64,000 nucleotides of DNA, from positions 434,001 through 498,000 of the forward strand of contig JANRKB010000043.1 in NCBI GenBank assembly GCA_033763695.1, written 5' to 3'. Position numbers and translations under genes: made by a program. This document shows positions 50,447-59,225 of the stretch, piece by piece. The notes beneath the pieces were generated by a model, which had not been told where the DNA came from, did not search any database, and saw nothing but the letters and a program-made list of their open reading frames with translations. How positions within the stretch are numbered: position 1 is the stretch's first letter; every line of letters begins with the position of its first letter. The DNA is from JANRKB01 sp033763695 (lineage in GTDB: Bacteria > Planctomycetota > Phycisphaerae > Phycisphaerales > UBA1924).

Positions 50447-50959
50447 GTGTCCGACCCGCGTGCCGTGCATGTTGCCCGACTTGCCCACTTTCATGGCCTG
50501 CTGCGTTATGAGAGCGAAGCGAACGCCCGCGTGATCAAGTCGCTCGACGATGTTCCGCCCGCCGGCCGCGCCGAAGCCGCGTTCAACAAGGCCCTGGGCA
50601 TCTTCGCCCACGTGCAGATCGCGCGGCGTGTGTGGCTCAGCCGCCTCGAAGGCGCGCCGATGCGTCCCGACGAATGGTTCCCCGCATGGAACCCCGATCG
50701 CCTCCGCTTCGAGGCCCGCGATCTGGATCGCATGTGGACGTCGTACCTCGAGCGAATGGAGGAGGGCGGCCTCGACGCATCGCTCGACTACGCCAGCGCC
50801 GACGGCACGCGCTTCTCAAGCCTCATCAGCGACGTGCTCACGCATGTCTTCAACCACTCGACGTATCACCGCGGCCAAGTCGCCAGCCTCGTGACCCAGT
50901 GCGGCGGATCTCGCGCGGTGACCGACTACATCGCGATCACGCGAACCCCCAAGCTCTAG
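50447..50959 (+). CDS. DinB/DfsB-type four-helix protein
   Basis: 170 residues starting at GTG with CGGAGG upstream. It has four amphipathic helices and the DinB metal pattern: a first His in LGIFAHVQIARRVW, and the pair in HVFNHSTYHRGQV (His-x3-His). DinB proteins are metal-dependent thiol (bacillithiol/mycothiol) transferase-like or DNA-damage-induced proteins; the role of this one is unknown. It follows the astacin gene by 53 bases on the same strand. Confidence 0.85.
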   Translation: MSDPRAVHVARLAHFHGLLRYESEANARVIKSLDDVPPAGRAEAAFNKALGIFAHVQIARRVWLSRLEGAPMRPDEWFPAWNPDRLRFEARDLDRMWTSYLERMEEGGLDASLDYASADGTRFSSLISDVLTHVFNHSTYHRGQVASLVTQCGGSRAVTDYIAITRTPKL

Positions 50960-51071
50960 AGCGCAATGCACGCCGCCGCGGGTGGTGGTTCGCGGTCGGC
51001 GTGCGCGGGTTGTGCATGCTCAAGAAGTCTGCCGCGGCGTCGGGCGCTTCGCAGCCCGCCCGACACCGCGG

Positions 51072-51090
51072 AGCCCCGACAACCGGGGCT
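51072..51090. terminator. Weak hairpin between DinB-like and barrel genes
   Basis: AGCCCCG/CGGGGCT with a five-base loop between convergent genes. No T-run on either side, so termination is doubtful. Confidence 0.35.
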
Positions 51091-51206
51091 TGAGAGAGGG
51101 GAAGACCCGCAAGCAGTGGTGGCCGCTCGCGGGTGGAGAACAGCGCGGCGTCGCAACCGCGGTGTTGAGGGAGGCCCTTTGAGGTCGGGGCCTGCGAACC
51201 GATCCG

Positions 51207-52217
51207 TTACCAGGTCAGTTCCAGGTCGACCGTGACGCGATCGCCGAAGATGTCGGCCTTGCGATTCGTCAGCGGATACTCGTAGTCGGCGCCGATCGAC
51301 AGGTGCGGCGTCAGCTTCCAGCGTGCGCCGGCGCCCAGCCAGATCACCGTCGAATCGTCAACCATCGTCGAGCCGAGGTTGGTGTAGTCCGCGCCGCCGA
51401 TGGGCAGCGGGGTGCGCTCGCCGTTGTCCAGATAGTGCAGGCCGTGCAGTTCGATCACGGGTGCAAACCCGTTGAAGATCTCGTAGTCGGCGTGCACGTC
51501 CCACTGCAGCGTGTTGTTGCCGTCGTCGCCGTTGGAGATCGGCACGCGATCGGTGATGTTTCCCATCAGGTGGAACTTGTCAAAGCCCTTGGCCAGCGAG
51601 ATGAACGGCGAGAGTTCCTGCACGCCGCCCATGAGCACGTCCTTGTCGCCGTTTTCCATCATGTAACGGAAGCCGCCGGTCGCGATGAAGTCCGCGTCCT
51701 TGTCGACGTAGAAGGCATACTTGAAGCCCGCGGCGATGTCGTTCCAGCCGCCCGCGTCGCCCAGTGCGCCGCTGCTGATGTTGCTGTAGCCGTCCTTCGT
51801 CGCGATGAAGCCCAAGCGCTCCGTGATTGCGATGCGGGCCTGCACGGCGTAGACGTTCACTTCGCCACCCGCGAGGGTGCTGTCGCCATCGAAATTGTGG
51901 TGCAGGAAGAGCGCGCGAATGCTGGTGTTGTTCAGCGGCGTCTCGAAGTAGAGCGGGTTGCCGATTGGGTTGTAGAAGTGCTCAAAGCCGCGCAGGCCGT
52001 TGAGGAAGCCCGGCCAGCCGATTTCTTCGTTGCCGACCAAGCGCTTGTCCGTGATGCCATAGGTCGCCTTCGAGGCCGCGGCGGGCGCGTCCGTCTTGGC
52101 CGGCGTCGTGGCTGCGGGCTGGCTGGACAACTTGACCTGTGAGTCCAGTGTGTCGGTCGCGCCAAAGGCCGACCCGGCAATCAACATGACCAGAGCAACT
52201 CCGAGCGTCGTTTTCAT
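51207..52217 (-). CDS. Outer-membrane-like beta-barrel protein
   Basis: 336 residues, AAAGGGG before the ATG. Signal peptide 1-19 (VALVMLIAGSAFGA). After a low-complexity linker (about 20-55), the sequence alternates hydrophobic and polar residues in long strands (VNVYAVQARIAIT, FIATGGFRYMME, IWLGAGARWKLTPHLSIGADYEY) and ends with VDLELTW. The terminal aromatic preceded by alternating residues is typical of outer-membrane proteins folded by BAM. No plug or known porin motif is visible. It is likely a channel or barrel of unknown ligand. Confidence 0.75.
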   Translation of the reverse strand: MKTTLGVALVMLIAGSAFGATDTLDSQVKLSSQPAATTPAKTDAPAAASKATYGITDKRLVGNEEIGWPGFLNGLRGFEHFYNPIGNPLYFETPLNNTSIRALFLHHNFDGDSTLAGGEVNVYAVQARIAITERLGFIATKDGYSNISSGALGDAGGWNDIAAGFKYAFYVDKDADFIATGGFRYMMENGDKDVLMGGVQELSPFISLAKGFDKFHLMGNITDRVPISNGDDGNNTLQWDVHADYEIFNGFAPVIELHGLHYLDNGERTPLPIGGADYTNLGSTMVDDSTVIWLGAGARWKLTPHLSIGADYEYPLTNRKADIFGDRVTVDLELTW

Positions 52218-52458
52218 GTGTGGAACCCCTTTCTCACAAGATAATCGGATCAACTAGTCCCGTACTTGAAAAGAGTCTAGTGGCCACAAACCGGTCAGGC
52301 AAGTCCTTTGGTCCTCCCCCCGCCTCGGCCCCGCCTCTTTGGGGATAAATCGTGGAGATCTCCCGGCCCGGGGGCCCAGCCCGCGGGGTCGTCGTCGCGC
52401 TCCTGGCCAGGGTCCGCCCCGCGGCGGTCCAGCCGCGATTGCGATAGTCTGCGGGGCG

Positions 52459-53265
52459 ATGACTCACCCCGGCAAAGTCCTGGTGCTCGCCGACGGCGGA
52501 CTCGCCGGCTTGCTCGCCATCGCGGCGGCCCGCGAAGCCGTCGCCGCCTTCCACGCCATGCCCCGTGGCGCGGGCGAAGATCCGCGACCAATGGTCATGT
52601 TCCTCCCGCGCGACGCGGCCCAGACCGATCTTCGCGCCGCGGCGGTGCGACGCCAAGCCGCCCGCTATGACCTTGAGCTTGTCGCCGCCCCGATGGGAGT
52701 CGGCGGCCTGATGGGCGGCGGCGAGACTGGCCTCGCCGATTCCATCGCGCTCTCGCTCGCGGCGGGCCTTGCGACGGCCGCCGGTGTGCCCGAAGTCGTC
52801 TGGCCCGCGTTCTTTGGCCGTGCTGCGGAGCCGGATCATGTTGATCTCGACGCGCTCGCGCGGGCGTGCGATCGCGCGGTGCTGGCGACGCGCATGGCCG
52901 CGCTGGATGCGCACGAGCATCGCGTGCCGTCGATCCGCATCAAGACGCCGTATGCCGATCTGAACGCGCGGCAACTCGCCGAACTCGCGCTCGATCTCAA
53001 TGTGCCGATCGAATCGTGCTGGTGGTGGGGGGCCGCGAATCTCGCGGGCGGCATGGAGAGTGCGGCGACCGGTGCCGCCATCCGCGAGCGCCACGAGTGG
53101 ACCGCGCTGCTCGCGAGCATGGGCTGGCGCAGCGCGGGCGATGATCTGCCGCTCGGCGAGAACGACGGCGCGACGGAAGTGATCACGGATGCCACGCGCG
53201 GCGGCGGCGGCGAAGTCGCGGGCCTCTCGATGACTCTGCCGACGCGGCGCCGTCAGCGGAACTGA
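52459..53265 (+). CDS. QueC-like adenine-nucleotide alpha-hydrolase lacking catalytic motifs
   Basis: 268 residues, start at ATG 52459. Fold features match 7-cyano-7-deazaguanine synthase (QueC): an N-terminal strand and loop VLVLADGGLAGLLAI at the PP-loop position, a region like KTPYADLNARQLAELALDLNVPIESCWW, and a final helix. The PP-loop SGGxDS is replaced by ADGGLAG, and the C-x-G...C-x2-C zinc site is reduced to one Cys (ESCWWWGAANLAGGMESA). So it probably does not make preQ0. It may be a diverged paralogue with a binding or regulatory role, or not a member of the QueC family. The catalytic loss is read directly; the family assignment is from pattern. Confidence 0.6.
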   Translation: MTHPGKVLVLADGGLAGLLAIAAAREAVAAFHAMPRGAGEDPRPMVMFLPRDAAQTDLRAAAVRRQAARYDLELVAAPMGVGGLMGGGETGLADSIALSLAAGLATAAGVPEVVWPAFFGRAAEPDHVDLDALARACDRAVLATRMAALDAHEHRVPSIRIKTPYADLNARQLAELALDLNVPIESCWWWGAANLAGGMESAATGAAIRERHEWTALLASMGWRSAGDDLPLGENDGATEVITDATRGGGGEVAGLSMTLPTRRRQRN

Positions 53266-53316
53266 TGTGCCGCGCTGGTCCACGCAACTGATGAACCCAA
53301 CCTCGGAGACGCAGTG

Positions 53317-54789
53317 ATGCTCGACGGACGTCGAATGGTCGGAATGGTGGTGCGGATGCTCAGCGTGACGTTCGCGTGTGTTGTTCCTCCGGCCGCGTGC
53401 GCCGCACAGCCAACCGCGCAACCTTCGGCGCACGCCGCGATCAAGACGCTGCTCATCACAGGCCAGAACAACCACAACTGGCAGTTCACCAGCCGCGTTC
53501 ATGCCGACACGCTCGCCGCCAGCGGCCGCTTCGATGTCACCATCACCGACGACCCCGCGAAGACGCTCGCCGACACGAAGGTCACCGGCGGCTATCAACT
53601 CTTCGTGCTCGACTACAACGGCCCGCGCTGGGGCGATGCCGCCGAGAAGAACTTCGCCGCCGCCGTGCAGGGCGGCACGGGCGTCGTCGTCATCCACGCC
53701 TCCAACAACGCATTCGCCGGCTGGGCCGACTACGAAAAGATGATTGCGCTCTGCTGGCGCGACGGCACCGGCCACGGCCAGTTCCACGTCTTCGACGTCG
53801 ATCAGACCAAAGAACCGCACCCGATCACCAGCGGCATGAACCCGATCGTGCAGCACCCCGACGAGCTCTATCACCAGCTCGCCAATCCGCAGAAGGCCCC
53901 GTTCACGACATTGCTCGACGCGTACTCCGACCCCGAGACCGGCGGCAACGGCAAGCGCGAGCCGATGGCGATCGTGCTCAGTTTCGGCAAGGGCCGCGTC
54001 TTCCACACGCCGCTCGGCCACGTGTGGCCCGGCACGCACGACCAGAAGTCGTCGGTATGCGATCCGCAGTTCAAGACGCTGCTCTGCCGCGGCGCGGAGT
54101 GGGCTGCCACCGGCAATGTGACGCAGACCGGCCCCTGGAGCGACACGCGCCCGCACAACACACTCAGCGCGGCAGAGGAAGCCGAGGGCTGGAAGCTGCT
54201 CTTTGACGGCACCGCCGCCACCGGCATGCGAGCCTTCAAGGGCAAAGACATGCCCGCCGAAGGTTGGACCATCGAAGACGGCACGCTCCGCCACGTCGCC
54301 AAGAAAGGCGGCGGAGACATCGTCACCCGCGACGCCTTCGCCGACTTTGAGTTCAGCGTCGAGTGGAAGATCGGCGTCGGCGGCAACAGCGGCATCATGT
54401 ACCGCGTCAGCGAAGACCAGGACACAACCTGGCTCAGCGGCCCGGAGATGCAGATCCTCGACGACGGCGGACACCCCAATAAGGACAACCCCAAGACCCG
54501 CGCCGGCACCATGTACGATCTCTACGTGTGCAACTACAACGTCTCGCGTCCCGCGGGAGAGTGGAACCACGCCGTCGTGCGCGTCAAAGGCACCAAGGTC
54601 GAGCACTGGCTCAACGGCTGGAAGGTCGTTGAGACCGACCTCGCCGGCGAGGAATTCAGGGCCCTCGTCGCCGCGGCGAAGTTCAAGGACATGCCCAAGT
54701 TCGGCAAGAACTCCAGCGGGCACATCGCGCTGCAGGACCACGGCGACGATGTGTGGTTCCGCAACCTCAAGGTGCGCGAACTGAAGTAG
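53317..54789 (+). CDS. ThuA-like domain plus DUF1080 (3-keto-disaccharide hydrolase-like) secreted protein
   Basis: 490 residues, GGAG before the ATG at 53317. An export signal (about 1-32, VTFACVVPPAACAAQ) is followed by a ThuA/trehalose-utilisation fold (about 42-265: TLLITGQNNHNWQFTS, FVLDYNGPRWGDAAEKNF, VVVIHASNNAFAGW, and a late GRVFHTPLGHVWPGT). A second domain (about 285-490) is DUF1080/LamG-like: GWKLLFDGTAATGM, FSVEWKIGVGGNSGIMYRV and GHIALQDHGDDVWFRNLKVREL. The combination is common in planctomycetes and acts on 3-keto-sugars or polysaccharides. It stands alone. Confidence 0.85.
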   Translation: MLDGRRMVGMVVRMLSVTFACVVPPAACAAQPTAQPSAHAAIKTLLITGQNNHNWQFTSRVHADTLAASGRFDVTITDDPAKTLADTKVTGGYQLFVLDYNGPRWGDAAEKNFAAAVQGGTGVVVIHASNNAFAGWADYEKMIALCWRDGTGHGQFHVFDVDQTKEPHPITSGMNPIVQHPDELYHQLANPQKAPFTTLLDAYSDPETGGNGKREPMAIVLSFGKGRVFHTPLGHVWPGTHDQKSSVCDPQFKTLLCRGAEWAATGNVTQTGPWSDTRPHNTLSAAEEAEGWKLLFDGTAATGMRAFKGKDMPAEGWTIEDGTLRHVAKKGGGDIVTRDAFADFEFSVEWKIGVGGNSGIMYRVSEDQDTTWLSGPEMQILDDGGHPNKDNPKTRAGTMYDLYVCNYNVSRPAGEWNHAVVRVKGTKVEHWLNGWKVVETDLAGEEFRALVAAAKFKDMPKFGKNSSGHIALQDHGDDVWFRNLKVRELK

Positions 54790-54870
54790 CGCGAAGCCCC
54801 AAAGAGACGAAACCCGAAGAGACGAAGTTCGGGGCGAAAGTGCCACGCTCGTCCGCGTTCACGCGATCGA

Positions 54871-55791
54871 CTATCGCGTGCCGCTGTCCTTCGCCGAGAT
54901 GTTCCCCGGGCGGAACGCATCTTCGGGCGCGGCCTCGGTCAGCACCGAGCCCGACTTGCCCCGCACGCCCGCCAGCGTCAGGATCCGCCGCCGCGTCCAG
55001 CGCAGCGGGTCACCAACAGCGCGGCAGAAACGCACGAACGCCGGACGCGCCTTGTTCAGATCGCGTCGCTCGGGCGGCACAAGATCCGGACGCAGCCGCA
55101 GCGTGTGCTTCAGGATGTGATAGTCATCCATCTGCTGGAACGTGCGGATGATCTGCGGGATCGGGAAGACATGCCGCATGAAGCCGCGCGGCAGGCTCTG
55201 GCAGATCTGGAAGTCGATCAGTACCGGTGAGCCGTCCTCGGCGACGATGATGTTCTCGCGCTTGTGCAGGTCGATGTACGCGATGTCGTGCGCGTGCACC
55301 GCCTTGAGCGTCGCCTCAAGCTTCACAAAGAACTGATCGTTCACCGGCTCGTCGCGCCGCAGCGGGTGGCCCTCGATGTACCAGTGTGCCGCACAATGCT
55401 CCAGCGGCATCGGCGATGCCCGCGTGGCGTCATACACCGGCCCGCAGTCGCGCGGCACGTTGGGCACATCGGCGAGGATCGTCAGATAGCGCGTCTCGCG
55501 CCGCGCCAGTCGCCGCCCCAGCCAGCCCATTGGAAGGATGATGATCGCTTGCTGGCGATTGAACTTGGCGATCACCTTGCGTGTGTCGCCCGGCGTCTGC
55601 GAGACATACACCGCGGTCGCAGCCCACGAGTCATGCTTGAGCACGTCGCGCAACGCAAAGCGCGGCCCGCTGGGCGTCTCCAGCGCGATGACCGCGGGCG
55701 GTTCGTGCCGCCCGAGCGCACGAAACAGCGACGGGCGCGGCTTGGTCGCCTTCTTGGTGCCGGACTGCGCGGGTGTGTCGGTTGCCGCCAT
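54871..55791 (-). CDS. RIO/LPS-type small protein kinase
   Basis: A 306-residue atypical kinase. The phosphate-binding region includes VIAKFNRQQAII and the glutamate-containing RRETRYLTIL. The catalytic loop IDLHKRENIIV (Asp with Lys/Asn at +3/+5) and metal loop VLIDFQICQS are kept. It resembles RIO or Kdo/WaaP-type kinases rather than Hanks-type kinases, as the N-lobe is short. The C-terminal 100 residues are Arg-rich. Target may be a lipid A/cell-envelope sugar or a protein. It is convergent with the ThuA gene and lies 28 bases downstream of the GH1 gene on the same strand. Confidence 0.75.
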   Translation of the reverse strand: MAATDTPAQSGTKKATKPRPSLFRALGRHEPPAVIALETPSGPRFALRDVLKHDSWAATAVYVSQTPGDTRKVIAKFNRQQAIIILPMGWLGRRLARRETRYLTILADVPNVPRDCGPVYDATRASPMPLEHCAAHWYIEGHPLRRDEPVNDQFFVKLEATLKAVHAHDIAYIDLHKRENIIVAEDGSPVLIDFQICQSLPRGFMRHVFPIPQIIRTFQQMDDYHILKHTLRLRPDLVPPERRDLNKARPAFVRFCRAVGDPLRWTRRRILTLAGVRGKSGSVLTEAAPEDAFRPGNISAKDSGTR

Positions 55792-55818
55792 GCGGGGAGA
55801 GTGTACGACGAGCGGCGA

Positions 55819-57174
55819 TCAGACCGCCTCGATGCTCGCGCCGTTGCTCGCGATCACCTTCGAATACCACTTCGCCGAGTCCTTGGGCGTGCGCTTCTGC
55901 GTCGCGTAGTCCACATGCACCAGCCCGAAGCGCATGGAGTATCCCTCAGCCCACTCGAAGTTGTCGAGAATCGACCAGTGGAAGTACCCCGTCGCGCGGC
56001 CTTCTTTCGCCGCACGGCTGAGCTGCCGCAGATACGTCCGCGTGTACTCGATCCGCTGCGGATCATGCACCGCGCCATCGCCGCTGACAAAGTCCAGGTT
56101 TGCCATGCCGTTCTCGGTGATGATGATCGGCAGGCCATACCGCTCGTGCAGGAAGCGAGGGCCCCAATAGAGGCTCTCCGGCGTGATCGGCCAGCGGAAC
56201 GCCGTCTGCGGCCCGCCCACCGGGTGCGGCACTTCCACCGGCTCGCCGTTCGCACCGGCGCGATACCCCGTGCCGCTGTAAATGTTGACGCCGTAGAAAT
56301 CCAGCGGCTGGCGGATGATCTGCATGTCGCGATCGGGGAACTTGGGCATGTCCGCGCCGAACGTCTTGATGCCGCTCTCCGGATAGCGCCCCAGCACCAC
56401 CGGATCGGCCCACCACGAGTTGTTCCACGCGTCGCGTGCGTACACGTCGAACATCCGCGTGCGTGCGGCTTCAACGTCCGCGGGCGACTCGCTGATCGGA
56501 TAATCAACGCGTCCACACGGCGCCCAGCCCACGATCGAGGGCTTCTTGGCATGAGCGCGGATCACCTGCACCGACATGCCGTGCGCGAGCAGCGCGTGAT
56601 GGCCCGCGCGCAGAAACTCTGCCGCGCTCAACTTCAGTCCCGGCGCTTGCGTGCCTCCCAGATGCCCGTGTCCCAGGAAGATCTGCGGCTCATTGATCGT
56701 CATCCAGCGCGTCACGCGATCTGACAACCGATCGACGATCACGCGCGTGTAGTCGGCGAACCACTGCGGGCTTTCGGGGTTCTGCCATCCGCCGCGACGA
56801 TACAGCGCCTGCGGATAGTCCCAGTGAAACAGCGTGACCCACGGCATGATGCCCGCGCGCAGCAGTTCATCCACCAAGCGATCGTAAAACCCAAGTCCCT
56901 TCTCATTGATGCGACCCACGCCGTCGGGCATCACCCGCGGCCACGCGATCGAGAAGCGATAGTGGGGGACGCCCAGCGACTTCATCAACGCGACGTCGTC
57001 GGCCATGCGATTGTAGTGATCGCACGCGACATCACCGGTGTGTCCGGCGTGGATCGCGCCGGGCGTGCGGCCAAAGACGTCCCAGACGCTCTCGCCGCGT
57101 CCGTCCGTGCGGGCCGCACCTTCGATCTGATAGGCGCTCGATGCCGCGCCCCACACAAAGCCGTTTGGAAACAT
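55819..57174 (-). CDS. Beta-glucosidase, GH1
   Basis: A 451-residue retaining glycosidase of family GH1. The acid/base Glu lies in TINEPQ and the nucleophile Glu in ITENGMANLD. N-terminal FVWGAASSAYQIEGA and HWDYPQAL are diagnostic, as is NNFEW-like LDNFEWAEGY near the end. It hydrolyses aryl- or oligo-beta-glucosides, releasing glucose. No signal peptide is visible, so it is cytoplasmic. The start at 57174 (MFPNGF) is chosen because the longer TTG start adds residues not found in the family. Operon with the kinase gene is possible. Confidence 0.93.
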   Translation of the reverse strand: MFPNGFVWGAASSAYQIEGAARTDGRGESVWDVFGRTPGAIHAGHTGDVACDHYNRMADDVALMKSLGVPHYRFSIAWPRVMPDGVGRINEKGLGFYDRLVDELLRAGIMPWVTLFHWDYPQALYRRGGWQNPESPQWFADYTRVIVDRLSDRVTRWMTINEPQIFLGHGHLGGTQAPGLKLSAAEFLRAGHHALLAHGMSVQVIRAHAKKPSIVGWAPCGRVDYPISESPADVEAARTRMFDVYARDAWNNSWWADPVVLGRYPESGIKTFGADMPKFPDRDMQIIRQPLDFYGVNIYSGTGYRAGANGEPVEVPHPVGGPQTAFRWPITPESLYWGPRFLHERYGLPIIITENGMANLDFVSGDGAVHDPQRIEYTRTYLRQLSRAAKEGRATGYFHWSILDNFEWAEGYSMRFGLVHVDYATQKRTPKDSAKWYSKVIASNGASIEAV

Positions 57175-57354
57175 CGACAGCCCCAACGCAGAGGAAAAAC
57201 CGGACGGCCAAACGCAATGCCAAGCGCGAGACCAAGCTCAAGAACCCGCGACACCCCCCGTCGCGCCCCCATGACGCCAACAGTAGAACTGCCGCGGCGG
57301 CCCCGCGTTACAAATGTTCCAGCTTTCCAAAGCTTTCGCGTGATCCGCGACGGA

Positions 57355-59025
57355 TTACGACACCTGCACCGACGCCACCGTCACGTCATCCGCCAGCGCG
57401 ATCACCGGCGCCTGCTCGAACGGACGCGGCTGGGCGTCGATCAAGTGCGGCGCGGCATGCGCCTTGACGGCACGCACCAGCGCCGACACGTCCTGATCCG
57501 GGTTCTCGCCCGGCGTCAGCGTCTCGATCGTCTTGGCCACCCCAAACTCTTCGCCCTGCGGCGACTGTTGCTCGACAACGCCGTCGCTGAACACGATGAG
57601 GCGCGTGCCCGGCGTCAGCGACACCGACTCGGGCTCATACGTCGTCTCGGCATCAATACCCAGGGGCAGGCCGCCCGCGCTGGGAACCTTGCCCGGCGCG
57701 CCGCCCGGGCGACGCAGCAGCCAATAGCCGTGACCCGCGTCGACGTAATCGAGCATGTTCCGTGCCGGGTCGAACACGCCAAGCCACAACGTGATGAAGC
57801 GGCCATCGGCACAGTGGTGCGCGATGTGGCGATTCACCACATCCATCGCCTTGCCGGGGTTGCTGTTCGTGCGCAGGCTCGCGTTCAGGTGCGCCTGCAC
57901 CGTCGCCATCAACAGCGCGGCACCCACGCCCTTGCCCGCCACATCGCCCAGGAACACCGCCACGCGACCATCCTCCAGCGCCACCACGTCGAACAGATCG
58001 CCCGCGACGATCCGCCCAGGCTCTGAGTGCATCGCATACGTGATGCGCCCGATCTGCCCGCCCGGCGGCGGCATGATCAGGCTCTGCGCATCACGCGCTG
58101 CCTTCAGGTCGTTCTCGAGCGCCTTCTGACGTGCTTCCAGCGTCGCGCGATTTAGGTTCGACAGCGCCAAGCCGCAGATGCGCGAGATCGCCTGACAGAA
58201 CGCCGCCGCGTCGGGCTGCACCTGAGTTTCACCGCCGCGCGCGTCCAGATACAGATACGCCGCCGGATTGGCGCCGATCATCACCGGTGCGCAGATCGCC
58301 GAGTGGATGCCCAGATCGATGATGCTCTGGCCATAGTTCGCGCTGCTGCCCGAATCCATGCGCACAACCTGACCCTCGCTGGCGGCACGCAGCAGCGAGC
58401 GCGACAGCGCGAGGTTGGGCATGCCGCCCTTGCGGCTCGGGTCGACGGCGTCGGGCCCTTTGTACGCCACCAGTTCCACGCCGTCGCTGCTGCCCACATG
58501 GCGGATGAATGCCGCCCGCGGATACAGCGTGCCGGCGATCACGGCATCGAGCGCGGCGTTCGCCAGCGCCTGTTCGGTCGGCGCACTCGCGATGTTCGCG
58601 CTGCAATCGATAAGCAGTTCCAGCCGGTGCTGCGCCCGCAGATTCAGTTCATGCGCCGGCACGCGCTGCACGCGACTTGCCACATCGCCCGCGTCGTCGC
58701 TGGTGCTCAAGAGCGCCGTCGCCGGCCCCGCCGCACCGAAGCGCACGCGGAACGTCCACGGCCCAATCCGCAGCAGGTCGCCCTCCTGCATCGGCGCAGG
58801 GTTGTTGGCCGTGATCGCGATGCCGTTGAGCGTCGTGCCGTGGCGCGATTCCAGATCCGTCACATACCACGTCTCGGCCCGCACGAAGATCTGCGCATGC
58901 CGGCGTGACACCGTCTCGTCCAGCAAGCGCACGTCCGCCTGCGACGTGCGGCCCAAGACCGTCGGTTTGTCGGCGGGCACGGCGGGATTGGCCATCGGCG
59001 GCCCGGCGAGGACTTCGAGAATCAT
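57355..59025 (-). CDS. FHA-GAF-PP2C (SpoIIE/RsbU) phosphatase
   Basis: 556 residues. FHA domain about 1-95 (VLGRTSQADVRLLDETVSRRH with the GR, S and H of phosphothreonine binding). A GAF domain follows (about 130-275), then a short coiled coil, and a PP2C-type phosphatase (about 300-550) with GDLFDVVALEDGRVAVFLGDVAGKG and a C-terminal ADDVTVASV metal motif. Such proteins dephosphorylate anti-sigma-factor antagonists and act in partner-switching. The chosen start has AAGGA five bases upstream; an ATG at 59052 is the alternative. No rsbW/rsbV gene is adjacent. Confidence 0.88.
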   Translation of the reverse strand: MILEVLAGPPMANPAVPADKPTVLGRTSQADVRLLDETVSRRHAQIFVRAETWYVTDLESRHGTTLNGIAITANNPAPMQEGDLLRIGPWTFRVRFGAAGPATALLSTSDDAGDVASRVQRVPAHELNLRAQHRLELLIDCSANIASAPTEQALANAALDAVIAGTLYPRAAFIRHVGSSDGVELVAYKGPDAVDPSRKGGMPNLALSRSLLRAASEGQVVRMDSGSSANYGQSIIDLGIHSAICAPVMIGANPAAYLYLDARGGETQVQPDAAAFCQAISRICGLALSNLNRATLEARQKALENDLKAARDAQSLIMPPPGGQIGRITYAMHSEPGRIVAGDLFDVVALEDGRVAVFLGDVAGKGVGAALLMATVQAHLNASLRTNSNPGKAMDVVNRHIAHHCADGRFITLWLGVFDPARNMLDYVDAGHGYWLLRRPGGAPGKVPSAGGLPLGIDAETTYEPESVSLTPGTRLIVFSDGVVEQQSPQGEEFGVAKTIETLTPGENPDQDVSALVRAVKAHAAPHLIDAQPRPFEQAPVIALADDVTVASVQVS

Positions 59026-59225
59026 CGTTTCCTTGGTCGCGCCCGTCGCCATGAAGTGGCACCCGCTCCGCCGCGACATGCCTTGCGGCCGTCGCCTTGC
59101 CCGCCCGCTGCCTTCGTCCGCCGCCACGAGGCGGGGGAATCGGGGCAGTGTACGCCCACGCGGGCGGGACACAAGCAGGATCGCGGCGAACCAGCCACGA
59201 TCAACGCTGCCAACGAAGGGGCCGC

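Noticed and set aside
51072..51090. Terminator between the DinB-like and barrel genes
   Set aside because: Stem is only seven bases and there is no T-run, so it is listed at low confidence and not counted as evidence for operon ends.
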